Below are positions 36,849 to 49,696 of a stretch of DNA of 64,000 nt, one piece after another (the stretch's first letter is position 1; each line of letters opens with the position of its first letter). The position numbers and the translations under genes are program-made. Origin of the DNA: Hydractinia symbiolongicarpus (lineage: Eukaryota; Cnidaria; Hydrozoa; Anthoathecata; Hydractiniidae); NCBI RefSeq assembly GCF_029227915.1, contig NC_079881.1:31969501-32033500 (forward strand), in the 5' to 3' direction. The notes under the pieces are model-generated. The model made no database searches. It was not told where the DNA came from and saw nothing but the letters and a program-made list of their open reading frames with translations.

Positions 36849-38530
36849 GCTAACACAGCGCGCAATGTAACTACTGAGTTCCAGCAATCATGCTGAAGAT
36901 CAATTGCCTCATTTACCGCTTTTAAAAGGTCAAAGTCTAAAATCAGTTTAAAAAGTTTCCACGGTGAATCGTTTCACTGTTGAAGGCAAAGCAACCTAGT
37001 AATATCGGAAAAAAAATTGCTAAATGCATGTTGGTTCCAATTGGCGGCGATACCGTTGTAACTCAAATGCACTGATGCCTTCAGAAAGTCAATGAAATGT
37101 ACTTTTTGAAACTGTCTCTATTTTTTCGGCGCGCTAATGGCTGGGATTAGTCCCAGAGTAAAAACAACTCATTGATCTAAATTTGTAAATAAAGAGCTAA
37201 CACAGCGCGCAATGTAACTACGTTTCGTTTCACTGTTAAAAGCAATGCAACCTAGTAATATCGCAAAATTATCGCTAAGTAAATGTTGGTACGAAAATGT
37301 GACGCAACCGTTGTGAAAACCAACCAAAATGTTGTTTTTAAAACTGTCTCCATTTCTTCAGCGCGCTAAAGGCTAGCACCAGAGTAAAAATGACTCATTT
37401 ATCTACATTTGAAAATAAAGAGCTAACACAGTGTCCAGTGTAACTGCTGAGTTCCAGCATTCATGCCAAAGTAAGAAGAATGTGAATTCTTTGAGTCCAA
37501 TCGTCTCATATAGCACAATTATAAGTTCAAAGTCTAAAATAAGTTCTATTAACTCCCACGGTCAATCGTGTCACTGTTAAAAGCAATACAACCTAGTGAT
37601 ATCGCAAAAATATCGCTAAATACATGGTGGTACCAATTGGTGACGTAACTGTTGTTACACGAACGGACGGATACCGTTAGAAAGTCAATGAAATGTAGTT
37701 TTTGAAACTGTCTCCATTTCTTCAGCGCGCTAAGGGCAAGGATTAGTCCCAGAGTAAAGATGACTCATTGATCTACATTTGTAAATAAAGAGCTAACACA
37801 GTTTCCAATGTAACTGTGGAGTTCCAGTATCAATGCCAAAGAAAGAAGAATGTTACTTCTTGGAGTCCAATTGTTTCAATTACCACATTTACAAGGTCAA
37901 AGTCCAAAGTCAGTTCAATTAGGACCCACGGTCAATCGTTTCACTTCCAGAAGCAATGCAACCTAGGAACATCGGAAAAATAACGCTAAGTACATGGTGG
38001 TACGAATAGGTGACGCAACCGTTGTAACTCAAACGGACAGATACCGTCAAAAAGTCAATGAAATTTAGTTTTTGAAACTGTCTCTATTTCTTCAGCGCGC
38101 TAAGAGCTAGGATTAGTCCCAGAGTAAAAATGACTCATTGATCTATATTTGTAAATAAAGAGCTAACAAAGCGCGCAGTGTAAATACTGAGTTCCGGCAA
38201 TCAAGCTAACGTAACAAGAATCTTAATTCTTAGAGTCCAATTGTCTCATTTACCACATTTAAAAGGTCAAAGCCGAAAATCAGTTCAATTAGGTACACGA
38301 TCAATCGTTTCACTATTAAAAGCAATGCAACCTAGTAGAATCGCAAAATTATCGCTAAATGCATGTTGGTACAAATATGTGACGCAACCCTTGTAACTCA
38401 AACGGAATGACACTGTTAGAAAGTTATTGAAATGTTGTTTTTGAAATTGTCTCCATTTCTTCAGCGCGATAAAGGCTGGGATTAGTCCCAGAGTAAAAAT
38501 GACTCATTTATCTAAAATTGTAAATAAAGA
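36849..38530 (+). repeat. Divergent, deletion-bearing B monomers next to the junction
   Basis: Units start at 36849, 37196, 37422, 37792 and 38162. The first is the short b3 type (347 bp) with GCTGAAGATCAATTGCC and private changes such as GGCGGCGATACCG. The second is heavily truncated. These units are less alike than B units farther right, which resembles the decayed edge of a satellite array. Confidence 0.68.
37196..37421 (+). repeat. B monomer with two internal deletions (226 bp)
   Basis: Near 37219 AATGTAACTAC is joined to GTTTCGTTTCACTG, removing about 120-130 bp. Near 37313 ACCGTTGTG is joined to AAAACCAACCAAAATG, removing most of the AACTCAAACGG to GAAAGTCAATG segment. Neighbouring units have neither deletion. 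Confidence 0.8.
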
Positions 38531-39644
38531 GTTAACACAGCGCGCAGTGTAAATACTGAGTTCCGGCAATCAAGCTAACGTAACAAGAATCTTAATTCTT
38601 AGAGTCCAATTGTCTCATTTACCACAATTAAAAGGTCAAAGCCGAAAATCAGTTCAGTTAGGTGCCACGGTCAATCGTTTCACTGTTAAAAGCAATACAA
38701 CCTAGTAATATCGGAAAAATATCGCTAAATACATGGTGGTACCCATTGGTGACGCAACTGTTGTTACACGAACGGACGGATACCGTTAGAAAGTCAATGA
38801 AATGTAGTTTTGGAAAGTGTCTCCATTTCTACAGCGCGCGCTATTGGCTAGGATTAGTCCCTAAGTAAAAATGACTCATTGATCTACATTTGTAAATAAA
38901 GAGCTAACACAGTTTCCAATGTAACTGTGGAGTTCCAATATTCATTCCAAAGTAAGAAGAATGTTAATTCTTTGAGTCCAATTGTCTCATTTACCACATT
39001 TAAAAGGTCAAAGCCGAAAATCAGTTCAATTAGGTCCCACGATAAATTGCTTCACTTTTAAAGGCAATGCAGCCTAGGAACATCGGAAAAATATCGCTAA
39101 GTACATAGTGGTACCAATTGGTGACGCAACCGTTGTAACTTAAACGGACAGATACCGTCAGAAAGTCAATGAAATTTAGTTTTTGAAACTGTCTCTATTT
39201 CTGCAGCGCGCAAAGGGCTAGGATTAATCCCAGGGTAAAAATGACTTATTGATCTAAATCTGTAAATAAAGATCTAACACAGCGCGCAGTGTAAATACTG
39301 AGTTCCGGCAATCAAGCTAACGTAACAAGAATCTTAATTCTTAGAGTCCAATTGTCTCATTTACCACATATAAAAGGTCAAAGCCCAAAATCAGTTTAAT
39401 TAGGTCCCACGATAAATTGCTTCACTTTTAAAGGCAATGCAGCCTAGTAATATCGGAAAAATATCGCAAAATACATGTTGGTAGGAATATGTGACGAAAC
39501 CGTTATAACTCAAACGGATTGACACCGTTAGAAAGTCAATGAAATGTTGTTTTTGAAACTGTCCCCATTTCTTCAGGACGCGATAACAGATAGGATTAGT
39601 CCTAGAGTAAAAATGAATCATTGATCTACATTTGTAGATAAAGA
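38531..39644 (+). repeat. B three-monomer block, repeated 3340 bp downstream
   Basis: Units start at 38531 (with GAGTTAACACAG), 38903 and 39273. The rare GAGTTAACACAG start returns at 41871, followed by the same kinds of unit (AGTTTCCAATGTAACTGTGG at 38911 and 42251). The offset of 3340 bp is nine monomers. It marks a larger repeat that encloses the three-monomer HOR. Confidence 0.68.
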
Positions 39645-40758
39645 GCTAACACAGTTTCCGGTGTAACTGCCGAGTTCCAGCATTCATGCCAAAGTAAGGA
39701 GAATGTTAATTCTTGGAGTCCAATTGTGTTATTCACCACATTTATAAGGTCAAAGTCAAAAATCAGTTAAATTATGTGCCACGACAATCGTTTCACTTCT
39801 AAAAGCAATGCAACCTAGTAACCTCGGAAAAATATCACTAAATACATGGTGGTACCAATTGGTGACGCAACTGTTGTAACTCAAACGGACGATTACCTTT
39901 AGAAAGTCATTGAAATGTAGTTTTTGAAACTGTCCCCATTTCTTCAGCACGCGCTAATGGCTAGGATTAGTCGCAAAGTAAAAATGACACATTGATCTAC
40001 ATTTGTACATAAAGAGCTAACACAGTTTCCGGTGTAACTGCCGAGTTCCAGCATTCATGCCAAAGTAAGAAGAATTTCAATTCTTGGAGTCCACTTGTCT
40101 CATTTACCACATTTGTAAGGTCAAAGTCCAAAATCAGTTCAATTAGGTCAAACGGTCAATCGTTTCACTTCTAAAAGCAATGCAACCTAGTAATATCGGA
40201 AAAATATCGCTAAATACATGGTGGTACCAATTGGTGACGAAACCGTTGTAACTCAAACGGACAGATACCGTCAGAAAGTGAATGAAATGTAGTTTTTGAA
40301 ACTGTCTCTATTTCTTCAACGCGCACTATTGTCTAGGATTAGTCCCAGAGTAAAAATTACTCATTGATCTAAATTTATAAATAAAGAGCTAACACAGCGC
40401 GCAGTGTAAATACTGAGTTCCGGCAATCAAGCTAACGTAACAAGAATCTTAATTCTTAGAATCCAATTGTGTCATTTACCACATTTAAAAGGTCAAAGTC
40501 CAAAATCAGTTCAATTAGGTACACGATCAATCGTTTCACTATTAAAAACAATGCAACCTAGTAATATCGCAAAATTATCGCTAAATGCATGTTGGTACAA
40601 ATATGTGACGCAACCCTTGTAACTCAAACGGAATGACACTGTTAGAAAGTTATTGAAATGTTGTTTTTGAAACTGTCCCCATTTCTTCAGTACGCGATAA
40701 CAGATAGGATTAGTCCTAGAGTAAAAATGAATCATTGATCTACATTTGTAGATAAAGA
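39645..40758 (+). repeat. B three-monomer HOR, copy 1 (1114 bp)
   Basis: Units start at 39645 (b2), 40016 (b2) and 40388 (b1). Each has a near-identical partner exactly 1114 bp downstream, including private words such as ACATTTGTACATAAAGAGC and GCGCACTATTGTCTAGG. Confidence 0.85.
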
Positions 40759-41870
40759 GCTAACACAGTTTCCGGTGTAACTGCCGAGTTCCAGCATTCA
40801 TGCCAAAGTAAGGAGAATGTTAATTCTTGGAGTCCAATTGTGTTATTCACCACATTTATAAGGTCAAAGTCAAAAATCAGTTAAATTATGTGCCACGTCA
40901 ATCGTTTCACTTCTAAAAGCAATGCAACCTAGTAACCTCGGAAAAATATCACTAAATACATGGTGGTACCAATTGGTGACGCAACTGTTGTAACTCAAAC
41001 GGACGATTACCTTTAGAAAGTCATTGAAATGTAGTTTTTGAAACTGTCCCCATTTCTTCAGCACGCGCTAATGGCTAGGATTAGTCGCAAAGTAAAAATG
41101 ACACATTGATCTACATTTGTACATAAAGAGCTAACACAGTTTCCGGTGTAACTGCCGAGTTCCAGCATTCATGCCAAAGTAAGAAGAATGTCAATTCTTG
41201 GAGTCCACTTGTCTCATTTACCACATTTGTAAGGTCAAAGTCCAAAATCAGTTCAATTAGGTCAAACGGTCAATCGTTTCACTTCTAAAAGCAATGCAAC
41301 CTAGTAATATCGGAAAAATATCGCTAAATACATGGTGGTACCAATTGGTGACGAAACCGTTGTAACTCAAACGGACAGATACCGTCAGAAAGTGAATGAA
41401 ATGTAGTTTTTGAAACTGTCTCTATTTCTTCAACGCGCACTATTGTCTAGGATTAGTCCCAGAGTAAAAATTACTCATTGATCTAAATTTATAAATAAAG
41501 AGCTAACACAGCGCGCAGTGTAAATACTGAGTTCCGGCAATCAAGCTAACGTAACAAGAATCTTAATTCTTAGAATCCAATTGTGTCATTTACCACATTT
41601 AAAAGGTCAAAGTCCAAAATCAGTTCAATTAGGTACACGATCAATCGTTTCACTATTAAAAACAATGCAACCTAGTAATATCGCAAAATTATCGCTAAAT
41701 GCATGTTGGTACAAGTATGTGACGCAACCCTTGTAACTCAAACGGAATGACACTGTTAGAAAGTTATTGAAATGTTGTTTTTGAAATTGTCTCCATTTCT
41801 TCAGCGCGATAAAGGCTGGGATTAGTCCCAGAGTAAAAATGACTCATTTATCTAAAATTGTAAATAAAGA
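40759..41870 (+). repeat. B three-monomer HOR, copy 2
   Basis: Units start at 40759, 41130 and 41502, at +1114 bp from the previous copy. Differences are few, for example GCCACGACAATCG versus GCCACGTCAATCG in the first unit and GAATTTCAATTC versus GAATGTCAATTC in the second. The end of the third unit switches to the type seen before 38531. Confidence 0.82.
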
Positions 41871-43355
41871 GTTAACACAGCGCGCAGTGTAAATACTGAG
41901 TTCCGACAATCAAGCTAACGTAACAAGAATCTTAATTCTTAGAGTCCAATTGTCTCATTTACCACAATTAAAAGGTCCAAGCCGAAAATCGGTTCAGTTA
42001 GGTGCCACGGTCAATCGTTTCACTGTTAAAAGCAATACAACCTAGTAATATCGGAAAAATATCGCTAAATACATGGTGGTACCCATTGGTGACGCAACTG
42101 TTGTTACACGAACGGACGGATACCGTTAGAAAGTCAATGAAATGTAGTTTTGGAAACTGTCTCCATTTCTTCAGCGCGCGCTATTGGCTAGGATTAGTCC
42201 CTAAGTAAAAATGACTCATTGATCTACATTTGTAAATAAAGAGCTAACACAGTTTCCAATGTAACTGTGGAGTTCCAGTATTCATTCCAAAGTAAGAAGA
42301 ATGTTAATTCTTCGAGTCCAATTGTCTCATTTACCACATTTAAAAGGTCAAAGCCGAAAATCAGTTCAATTAGGTCCCACGATAAATTGCTTCACTTTTA
42401 AAGGCAATGCAGCCTAGGAACATCGGAAAAAGATCGCTAAGTACATAGTGGTACCAATTGGTGACGCAACCGTTGTAACTTAAACGGACAGATACCGTCA
42501 GAAAGTCAATGAAATTTAGTTTTTGAAACTGTCTCTATTTCTTCAGCGCGCAAAGGGCTAGGATTAATCCCAGGGTAAAAATGACTTATTGATCTAAATC
42601 TTAAATAAAGAGCTAACACAGCGCGCAGTGTAAATACTGAGTTCCGGCAATCAAGCTAACGTAACAAGAATCTTAATTCTTAGAGTCCAATTGTCTCATT
42701 TACCACATATAAAAGGTCAAAGCCGAAAATCAGTTCAATTAGGTCCCACGGTCAATCGTTTCACTGTTACAAGCAATACAACATAGTAATATCGGAAAAA
42801 TATCACTAAATACATGGTGGTACCAATTAGTGACGCAACTGTTGTAACTCAAACGGACGATTACCGTTAGAAAGTCAATGAAATGTAGTTTTTGAAACTG
42901 TCCCCATTTCTTCAGCACGCGCTAATGGCTAGGATTAGTCCCAGAGTAAAAATTACTCATTGATCTAAATTTATAAATAAAGAGCTAACACAGCGCGCAG
43001 TGTAAATACTGAGTTCCGGCAATCAAGCTAACGTAACAAGAATCTTTATTCTTAGAGTCCAATTGTCTCATATACCACATTTAAAAGGTCAAAGCACAAA
43101 ATCAGTTCAATTAGGTCAAACGGTCAATCGTTTCACTTCTAAAAGCAATGCAACCTAGTAATATCGGAATAATATCGCTAAATACATGTTGGTACGAATA
43201 TGTGTCGCAACCGTTATAACTTAAACTGACTGATACCGTTGGAAAGTCAATGAAATGTTGTTTTTGAAACTGTCTCTATTTCGTCAGTACGCGATAACGG
43301 ATAGGATTAGTCTCAGAGTATGAATGACTCATTGATCTACATTTGTAGATAAAGA
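41871..43355 (+). repeat. B monomers repeating the 38.5 kb block
   Basis: Units start at 41871, 42243, about 42612 and about 42983. The first three resemble 38531-39644 closely (GAGTTAACACAG; GTTTCCAATGTAACTGTGG; GGGCTAGGATTAATCCCAGG). The fourth has a b1 front and an ATGTGTCGCAACCG back half. Confidence 0.65.
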
Positions 43356-45211
43356 GCTAACACAGTTTCCAGTGTAACTGCCAAGTTCTAGCATTCATGC
43401 CAAAGTAAGAAGAATGTTAATTTTTGGAGTCCAATTGTCTTATTCACCACATTTATAAGGTCAAAGTCAAAAATCAATTAAATTATGTGCCACGTCAATC
43501 GTTTCACTTCTAAAAGCAATGCAACCTAGTAACCTCGGAAAAATATCACTAAATACATGGTGGTACCAATTGGTGACGCAACTGTTGTAACTCAAACGGA
43601 CGATTACCTTTAGAAAGTCATTGAAATGTAGATTTTGAAACTGTCCCCATTTCTTCAGCACGCGCTAATGGGTAGGATTAGTCGCAGAGTAAAAATGACT
43701 CATTGATCTACATTTGTACATAAAGAGCTAACACAGTTTCCGGTGTAACTGCCGAGTTCCAGCATTCATGCCAAAGTAAGAAGAATGTTAATTCTTGGAG
43801 TCCACTTGTCTCATTTACCACATTTATAAGGTCAAAGTCAAAAATCAGTTAAATTATGTGCCACGTCAATCGTTTCACTTCTAAAAGCAATGCAACCTAG
43901 TAACCTCGGAAAAATATCACTAAATACATGGTGGTACCAATTGGTGACGCAACCGTTGTAACTCAAACGGACAGATACCGTCAGAAAGTGAATGAAATGT
44001 AGTTTTTGAAACTGTCTCTATTTCTTCAACGCGCACTATTGTCTAGGATTAGTCCCAGAGTAAAAATTACTCATTGACCTAAATTTATAAATAAAGAGCT
44101 AACACAGCGCGCAGTGTAAATACTGAGTTCCGGCAATCAAGCTAACGTAACAAGAATCTTAATTCTTAGAGTCCAATTGTCTCATATACCACATTTAAAA
44201 GGTCAAAGCCCAAAATCAGTTCAATTAGGTCCCACGATAAATCGCTTCACTTTTAAAGGCAATGCATCCTAGTAATATCGGAATAATATCGCTAAATACA
44301 TGTTGGTACGAATATGTGTCGCAACCGTTATAACTTAAACTGACTGATACCGTCAGAAAGTCAATGAAATTTAGTTTTTGAAACGGTCTCTATCTCTTCA
44401 GCGCGCAAAGGGCTAGGATTAATCCCAGGGTAAAAATGACTTATTGATCTAAATCTGTAAATAAAGAGCTAACACAGCGCGCAGTGTAAATACTGAGTTC
44501 CGGCAATCAAGCTAACGTAACAAGAATCTTAATTCTTAGAGTCCAATTATCTCATTTACCACATATAAAAGGTCAAAGCCGAAAATCAGTTCAATTAGGT
44601 CCCACGGTCAATCGTTTCACTGTTACAAGCAATACAACATAGTAATATCGGAAAAATATCACTAAATACATGGTGGTACCAATTGGTGACGCAACTGTTG
44701 TAACTCAAACGGACGATTACCGTTAGAAAGTCAATGAAATGTAGTTTTTGAAACTGTCCCCATTTCTTCAGCGCGCGCTAATGGCTAGGATTAGTCCCAG
44801 AGTAAAAATTACTCATTGATCTAAATTTATAAATAAAGAGCTAACACAGCGCGCAGTGTAAATACTGAGTTCCGGCAATCAAGCTAACGTAACAAGAATC
44901 TTAATTCTTAGAGTCCAATTGTCTCATATACCACATTCAAAAGGTCAAAGCACAAAATCAGTTCAATTAGGTCCCACGATAAATTGCTTCACTTTTAAAG
45001 GCAATGCAGCCTAGTAATATCGGAAAAATATCGCAAAATACATGTTGGTAGGAATATGTGACGAAACCGTTATAACTCAAACGGATTGACACCGTTAGAA
45101 AGTCAATGAAATGTTGTTTTTGAATCTGTCTCTATTTCTTCAGGACGCGATAACAGATAGCATTAGTCTCACAATATAAATGACTCATTGATCTACATTT
45201 GTAAATAAAGA
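43356..45211 (+). repeat. B five-monomer HOR, copy 1 (1856 bp)
   Basis: Units start at about 43356, 43727, 44098, 44469 and 44841. The GTTTCCAGTGTAACTGCC unit with AAGTTCTAGCATTCATG at 43356 returns at 45212 with its following b2 neighbour. Unit lengths are 371-372 bp. Confidence 0.65.
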
Positions 45212-47439
45212 GCTAACACAGTTTCCAGTGTAACTGCCAAGTTCTAGCATTCATGCCAAAGTAAGAAGAATGTTAATTTTTGGAGTCCAATTGTCTTATT
45301 CACCACATTTATAAGGTCAAAGTCAAAAATCAGTTAAATTATGTGCCACGTCAATCGTTTCACTTCTAAAAGCAATGCAACCTAGTAACCTCGGAAAAAT
45401 ATCACTAAATACATGGTGGTACCAATTGGTGACGCAACTGTTGTAACTCAAACGGACGACTACCTTTAGAAAGTCATTGAAATGTAGATTTTGAAACTGT
45501 CCCCATTTCTTCAGCACGCGCTAATGGCTAGGATTAGTCGCAGAGTAAAAATGACTCATTGATCTACATTTGTACATAAAGAGCTAACACAGTTTCCGGT
45601 GTAACTGCCGAGTTCCAGCATTCATGCCAAAGTAAGAAGAATGTTAATTCTTGGAGTCCACTTGTCTCATTTACCACATTTGTAAGGTCAAAGTCCAAAA
45701 TCAGTTCAATTAGGTCAAACGGTCAATCGTTTCACTTCTAAAAGCAATGCAACCTAGTAATATCGGAATAATATCGCTAAATGCATGTTGGTACGAATAT
45801 GTGTCGCAACCGTTATAACTTAAACTGACTGATACCGTTGGAAAGTCAATGAAATGTTGTTTTTGAAACTGTCTCTATTTCGTCAGGACGCGATAACGGA
45901 TAGGATTAGTCTCAGAGTATGAATGACTCATTGATCTACATTTGTAGATAAAGAGCTAACACAGTTTCCAGTGTAACTGCCAAGTTCTAGCATTCATGCC
46001 AAAGTAAGAAGAATGTTAATTTTTGGAGTCCAATTGTCTTATTCACCACATTTATAAGGTCAAAGTCAATAATCAGTTAAATTATGTGCCACGTCAATCG
46101 TTTTACTTCTAAAAGCAATGCAACCTAGTAACCTCGGAAAAATATCACTAAATACATGGTGGTACCAATTGGTGACGCAACCGTTGTAACTCAAACGGAC
46201 AGATACCGTCAGAAAGTGAATGAAATGTAGTTTTTGAAACTGTCTCTATTTCTTCAACGCGCACTATTGTCTAGGATTAGTCCCAGAGTAAAAATTACTC
46301 ATTGACCTAAATTTATAAATAAAGAGCTAACACAGCGCGCAGTGTAAATACTGAGTTCCGGCAATCAAGCTAACGTAACAAGAATCTTAATTCTTAGAGT
46401 CCAATTGTCTCATATACCACATTTAAAAGGTCAAAGCCCAAAATCAGTTCAATTAGGTCCCACGATAAATCGCTTCACTTTTAAAGGCAATGCATCCTAG
46501 TAATATCGGAATAATATCGCTAAATACATGTTGGTACGAATATGTGTCGCAACCGTTATAACTTAAACTGACTGATACCGTTGGAAAGTCAATGAAATGT
46601 TGTTTTTGAAACTGTCTCTATTTCGTCAGGACGCGATAACGGATAGGATTAGTCTCAGAGTATGAATGACTCATTGATCTACATTTGTAGATAAAGAGCT
46701 AACACAGTTTCCAGTGTAACTGCCGAGTTCCAGAATTCATGCCAAAGTAAGAAGAATGTTAATTCTTGGAGTCCAATTGTCTCATTTACCACATATATAA
46801 GGTCAAAGTCCAAAATCAGCTCAATTAGGTCCCACGGTCAATCGTTTCACTTCTAGAAGCAATGCAACCTAGTAATATCGGAAAAATATCGCTAAATACA
46901 TGGTGGTACCAATTGGTGACGCAACCGTTGTAACTCAAACGGACAGATACCGTCAGAAAGTCAATGAAATTTAGTTTTCGAAATTGTCTCTATTTCTTCA
47001 GCGCGCAAAGGGCTAGGATTAATCCCAGAGTAAAAATGACTTATTGATCTAAATTTGTAAATAAAGAGCTAACACAGCGCGCAGTGTTAATACTGAGTTC
47101 CGGCAATCAAGCTAACGTAACAAAAATCTTAATTCTTAGAGTCCAATTGTCTCCTTTACCACATTTAAAAGGTCAAAGCCGAAAATCAGTTCAATTAGGT
47201 CCCACGATAAATTGCTTCACTTTTAAAGGCGATGCAGCCTAGTAATATCGGAAAAATATCGCAAAATATATGTTGGTAGGAATATGTGACGAAACCGTTA
47301 TAACTCAAACGGATTGACACCGTTAGAAAGTCAATGAAATGTTGTTTTTGAATCTGTCTCTAAATATTCAGGACGCGATAACAGATAGGATTAGTCTCAC
47401 AATATAAATGACTCATTGATCTACATTTGTAGATAAAGA
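45212..47439 (+). repeat. B six-monomer segment partly repeating the five-monomer HOR
   Basis: Units start at about 45212, 45583, 45955, 46326, 46697 and 47069. The AAGTTCTAGCATTCATG front occurs at 45212 and again at 45955, 743 bp apart. Units 45955-46326 resemble 43727-44098 in their back halves. The HOR order is blurred by conversion between units. Confidence 0.55.
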
Positions 47440-47692
47440 GCTAACACAGTTTTCAGTGTAACTGCCAAGTTCTAGCATTCATGCCAAAGTAGGAAGAATG
47501 TTAATTTTTGGAGTCCAATTGTCTTATTCACCACATTTATAAGGTCAAAGTCAAAAATCAGTTAAATTATGTGCCACGTCAATCGTTTCACTTCTAAAAG
47601 CAATGCAACCTAGTAATATCGGAAAAATATCGCTAAATACATGGTGGTACCAATTGGTGACACAACCGTTGTAACTCAAACGGACAGATACC

Positions 47693-47710
47693 ATTATTAT
47701 TATTATTATT
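47693..47710. repeat. (ATT)6 microsatellite
   Basis: Six perfect ATT units form the left part of the insertion. I noticed no other simple-sequence tract of this kind in the window. Confidence 0.95.
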
Positions 47711-47746
47711 TCCGAATTTATATACAGGATGAGTATGTCAGAAACC
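47693..47746 (-). mobile_element. 54-bp non-satellite insertion, possibly a retroelement 3' end
   Basis: Between CGGACAGATACC and GTCAGAAAGTCAATG lie 54 bases with no counterpart in any other monomer. They begin with (ATT)6, continue with TCCGAATTTATATACAGG and end with CAGAAACC. ACC stands on both sides (47690-47692 and 47744-47746), compatible with a 3-bp target duplication. Read on the minus strand, the insert ends in (AAT)6, as short 3' fragments of some non-LTR retroelements or SINEs do. That class is an inference; filler DNA from break repair is also possible. The same site is empty 2203 bp downstream. Confidence 0.6.
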
Positions 47747-49696
47747 GTCAGAAAGTCAATGAAATGTAGTTTTTGAAACTGTCTCCATTTCCTCAGCGCC
47801 CTCTAGTGTCTAGGATTAGTCCGAGAGTAGAAACTACTCATTGATCTTAATTTGTAAATAAAGAGCTAACACAGCGCGCAATGTAACTACTGAGTTCCGG
47901 CAATCATGCTGAAGATCAATTGCCTCATTTACCGCTTTTAAAAGGTCAAAGTCTAAAATCAGTTTAAAAAGTTTCCACGGTGAATCGTTTCACTGTTGAA
48001 AGCAATGCAACCTAGTAATATCGGAAAAAAAAATGCTAAATACATGTTGGTTCCAATTGGTGGCGCAACCGTTGTAACTCAAATGCACTGATGCCATCAG
48101 AAAGTCAATGAAATGTACTTTTTGAAACTGTCTCCATTTTTTCAAGGCGCGCTAACTGCTACGACTTGTCCCACAGTAAGAATGATTCATTGATCTTAAT
48201 TTGTAAATAAAGAGCTAACACAGCGCTCAGTGTAAATACTGAGTTCCGGCAATCAAGCTAACATAACAAGAATGTTAATTCTTGGCGTTCAATTGTTTAA
48301 TTTACCACATTTATAAGGTCAAAGTCTAAAATCAGTTCTTTTAGCTCCCACGGCCAATCGTTTCACTGTTAAAAGCAACGCATCCTAGTAATATGGAAAA
48401 ATTATCGCTAAAAAAATATTGGTACGAATATGTGACGCAAACCTTGTAACTCAATCGGATTGATACTGTTAGAAAGTTAATGAAATGTTGTGTTTGAAAC
48501 TGTCTCCATTTCTTCAGCGCGCTAAAGGCTAGGATTAGTCCCAGAGTGAAAATGACTCATTTATCTAAAATTGTAAATAAAGAGCTAACACAGCGCCCAG
48601 TGTAAATACTGAGTTCGGCAATCAAGCTACCGTAACAAGAATCTTAATTCTTAGAGTCCAATTGTCTCATATACCACATATAAAAGGTCAAAGCCGAAAA
48701 TCAGTTCAATTAGGTCCCACGGTCAATCGTTTCACTGTTAAAAGCAAAACAACATAGTAATATCGTTAAAATATTGCTAAATACATGGTGGTACCAATTG
48801 GTGACGCAACTGTTGTTACACGAACGGAAGGATACCGCTAGAAAGTCAATGAAATGTTGTTTTTGAAACTGTCTCTATTTCTGCAGGGCGCGTTAACGGA
48901 TAGGATTAGCCTCACAGTAAGAATGACTCATTGATATACATTCGAAAACAAAGAGCTAACACAGTGTCCAGTGTAACTGCTGAGTTCCAGCATTCATGCC
49001 AAAGTAAGAAGAATGTGAATTCTTTGAGTCCAATCGTCTCATATAGCACATTTATAAGGTCAAAGTGTAAAATCAGTTCTATTAACTCCCACGGTCAATC
49101 GTGTCACTGTTAAAAGCAATACAACCTAGAAATATCGCAAAAATATCGCTAAATACATGGTGGTACCAATTGGTGACGTAACTGTTGTTACACGAACGGA
49201 CGGATACCGTTAGAAAGTCAATGAAATGTAGTTTTTGAAACTGTCTCCATTTCTTCAGCGCGCTAAGGGCAAGGATTAATCCCAGAGTAAAGATGAGATA
49301 TTGATCTAAATTTGTAAATAAAGAGCTAACACAGCGCGCAGTGTAAATACTGAGTTCCGGCAATCAAGCTAACGTAACAAAAATCTTAATTCTTAGAGTC
49401 CAATTGTCTCATTTACCACATTTAAAAGGTCAAAGCCGAAAATCAGTTCAATTAGGTCCCACGATAAATTGCTTCACTTTTAAAGGCAATGCAGCCTAGT
49501 AATATCGGACAAATATCGCAAAATACATCTTGGTAGGAATATGTGACGAAACCGTTATAACTCAAACGGATTGACACTGTTAGAAAGTCAATGAAATGTT
49601 GTTTTTGAATCTGTCTCTATTTCTTCAGGACGCGATAACAGATAGGATTAGTCTCACAATATAAATGACTCATTGATCCACATTTGTAGATAAAGA

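Larger units (their letters stand above)
47440..49696 (+). repeat. B six-monomer HOR, copy 1 (2257 bp including a 54-bp insertion)
   Basis: Front-half order is b2-b3-b5-b1-b4-b1, with units at 47440, 47865, 48214, 48585, about 48954 and 49325. Without the insertion at 47693-47746 the length is 2203 bp, exactly that of the next copy. The b3 unit is short (349 bp), lacking roughly 25 bp between AATCATGCTGAAGATC and AATTGCCTC relative to other B units. Confidence 0.9.

Noticed and set aside
38662-38868. A 68-codon plus-strand frame, repeated at 42002-42208
   Set aside because: It is a pair of units 3340 bp apart in the same larger repeat. Other monomers of this type carry stops, so there is no sign of selection on a protein.
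39756-39950. A 64-codon open frame on the minus strand, repeated nearly unchanged at 40870-41064, 43467-43661, 45323-45517 and 58890-59084
   Set aside because: The frame is simply the reverse strand of the same monomer. It recurs because the copies are nearly identical, it is closed in other units, and no domain, signal peptide or codon bias is seen. Conservation tracks the DNA repeat, not a protein.
47693-47746. A complete transposon with terminal inverted repeats
   Set aside because: The 54-bp insert has no inverted ends and no coding capacity. At most it is a fragment of an element.
49082-49363. A 93-codon minus-strand frame, also at 51285-51566
   Set aside because: The two copies sit exactly 2203 bp apart and belong to the same HOR unit. 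The frame crosses a monomer boundary and is interrupted in equivalent units elsewhere. Chance opening in satellite DNA is the simpler explanation.
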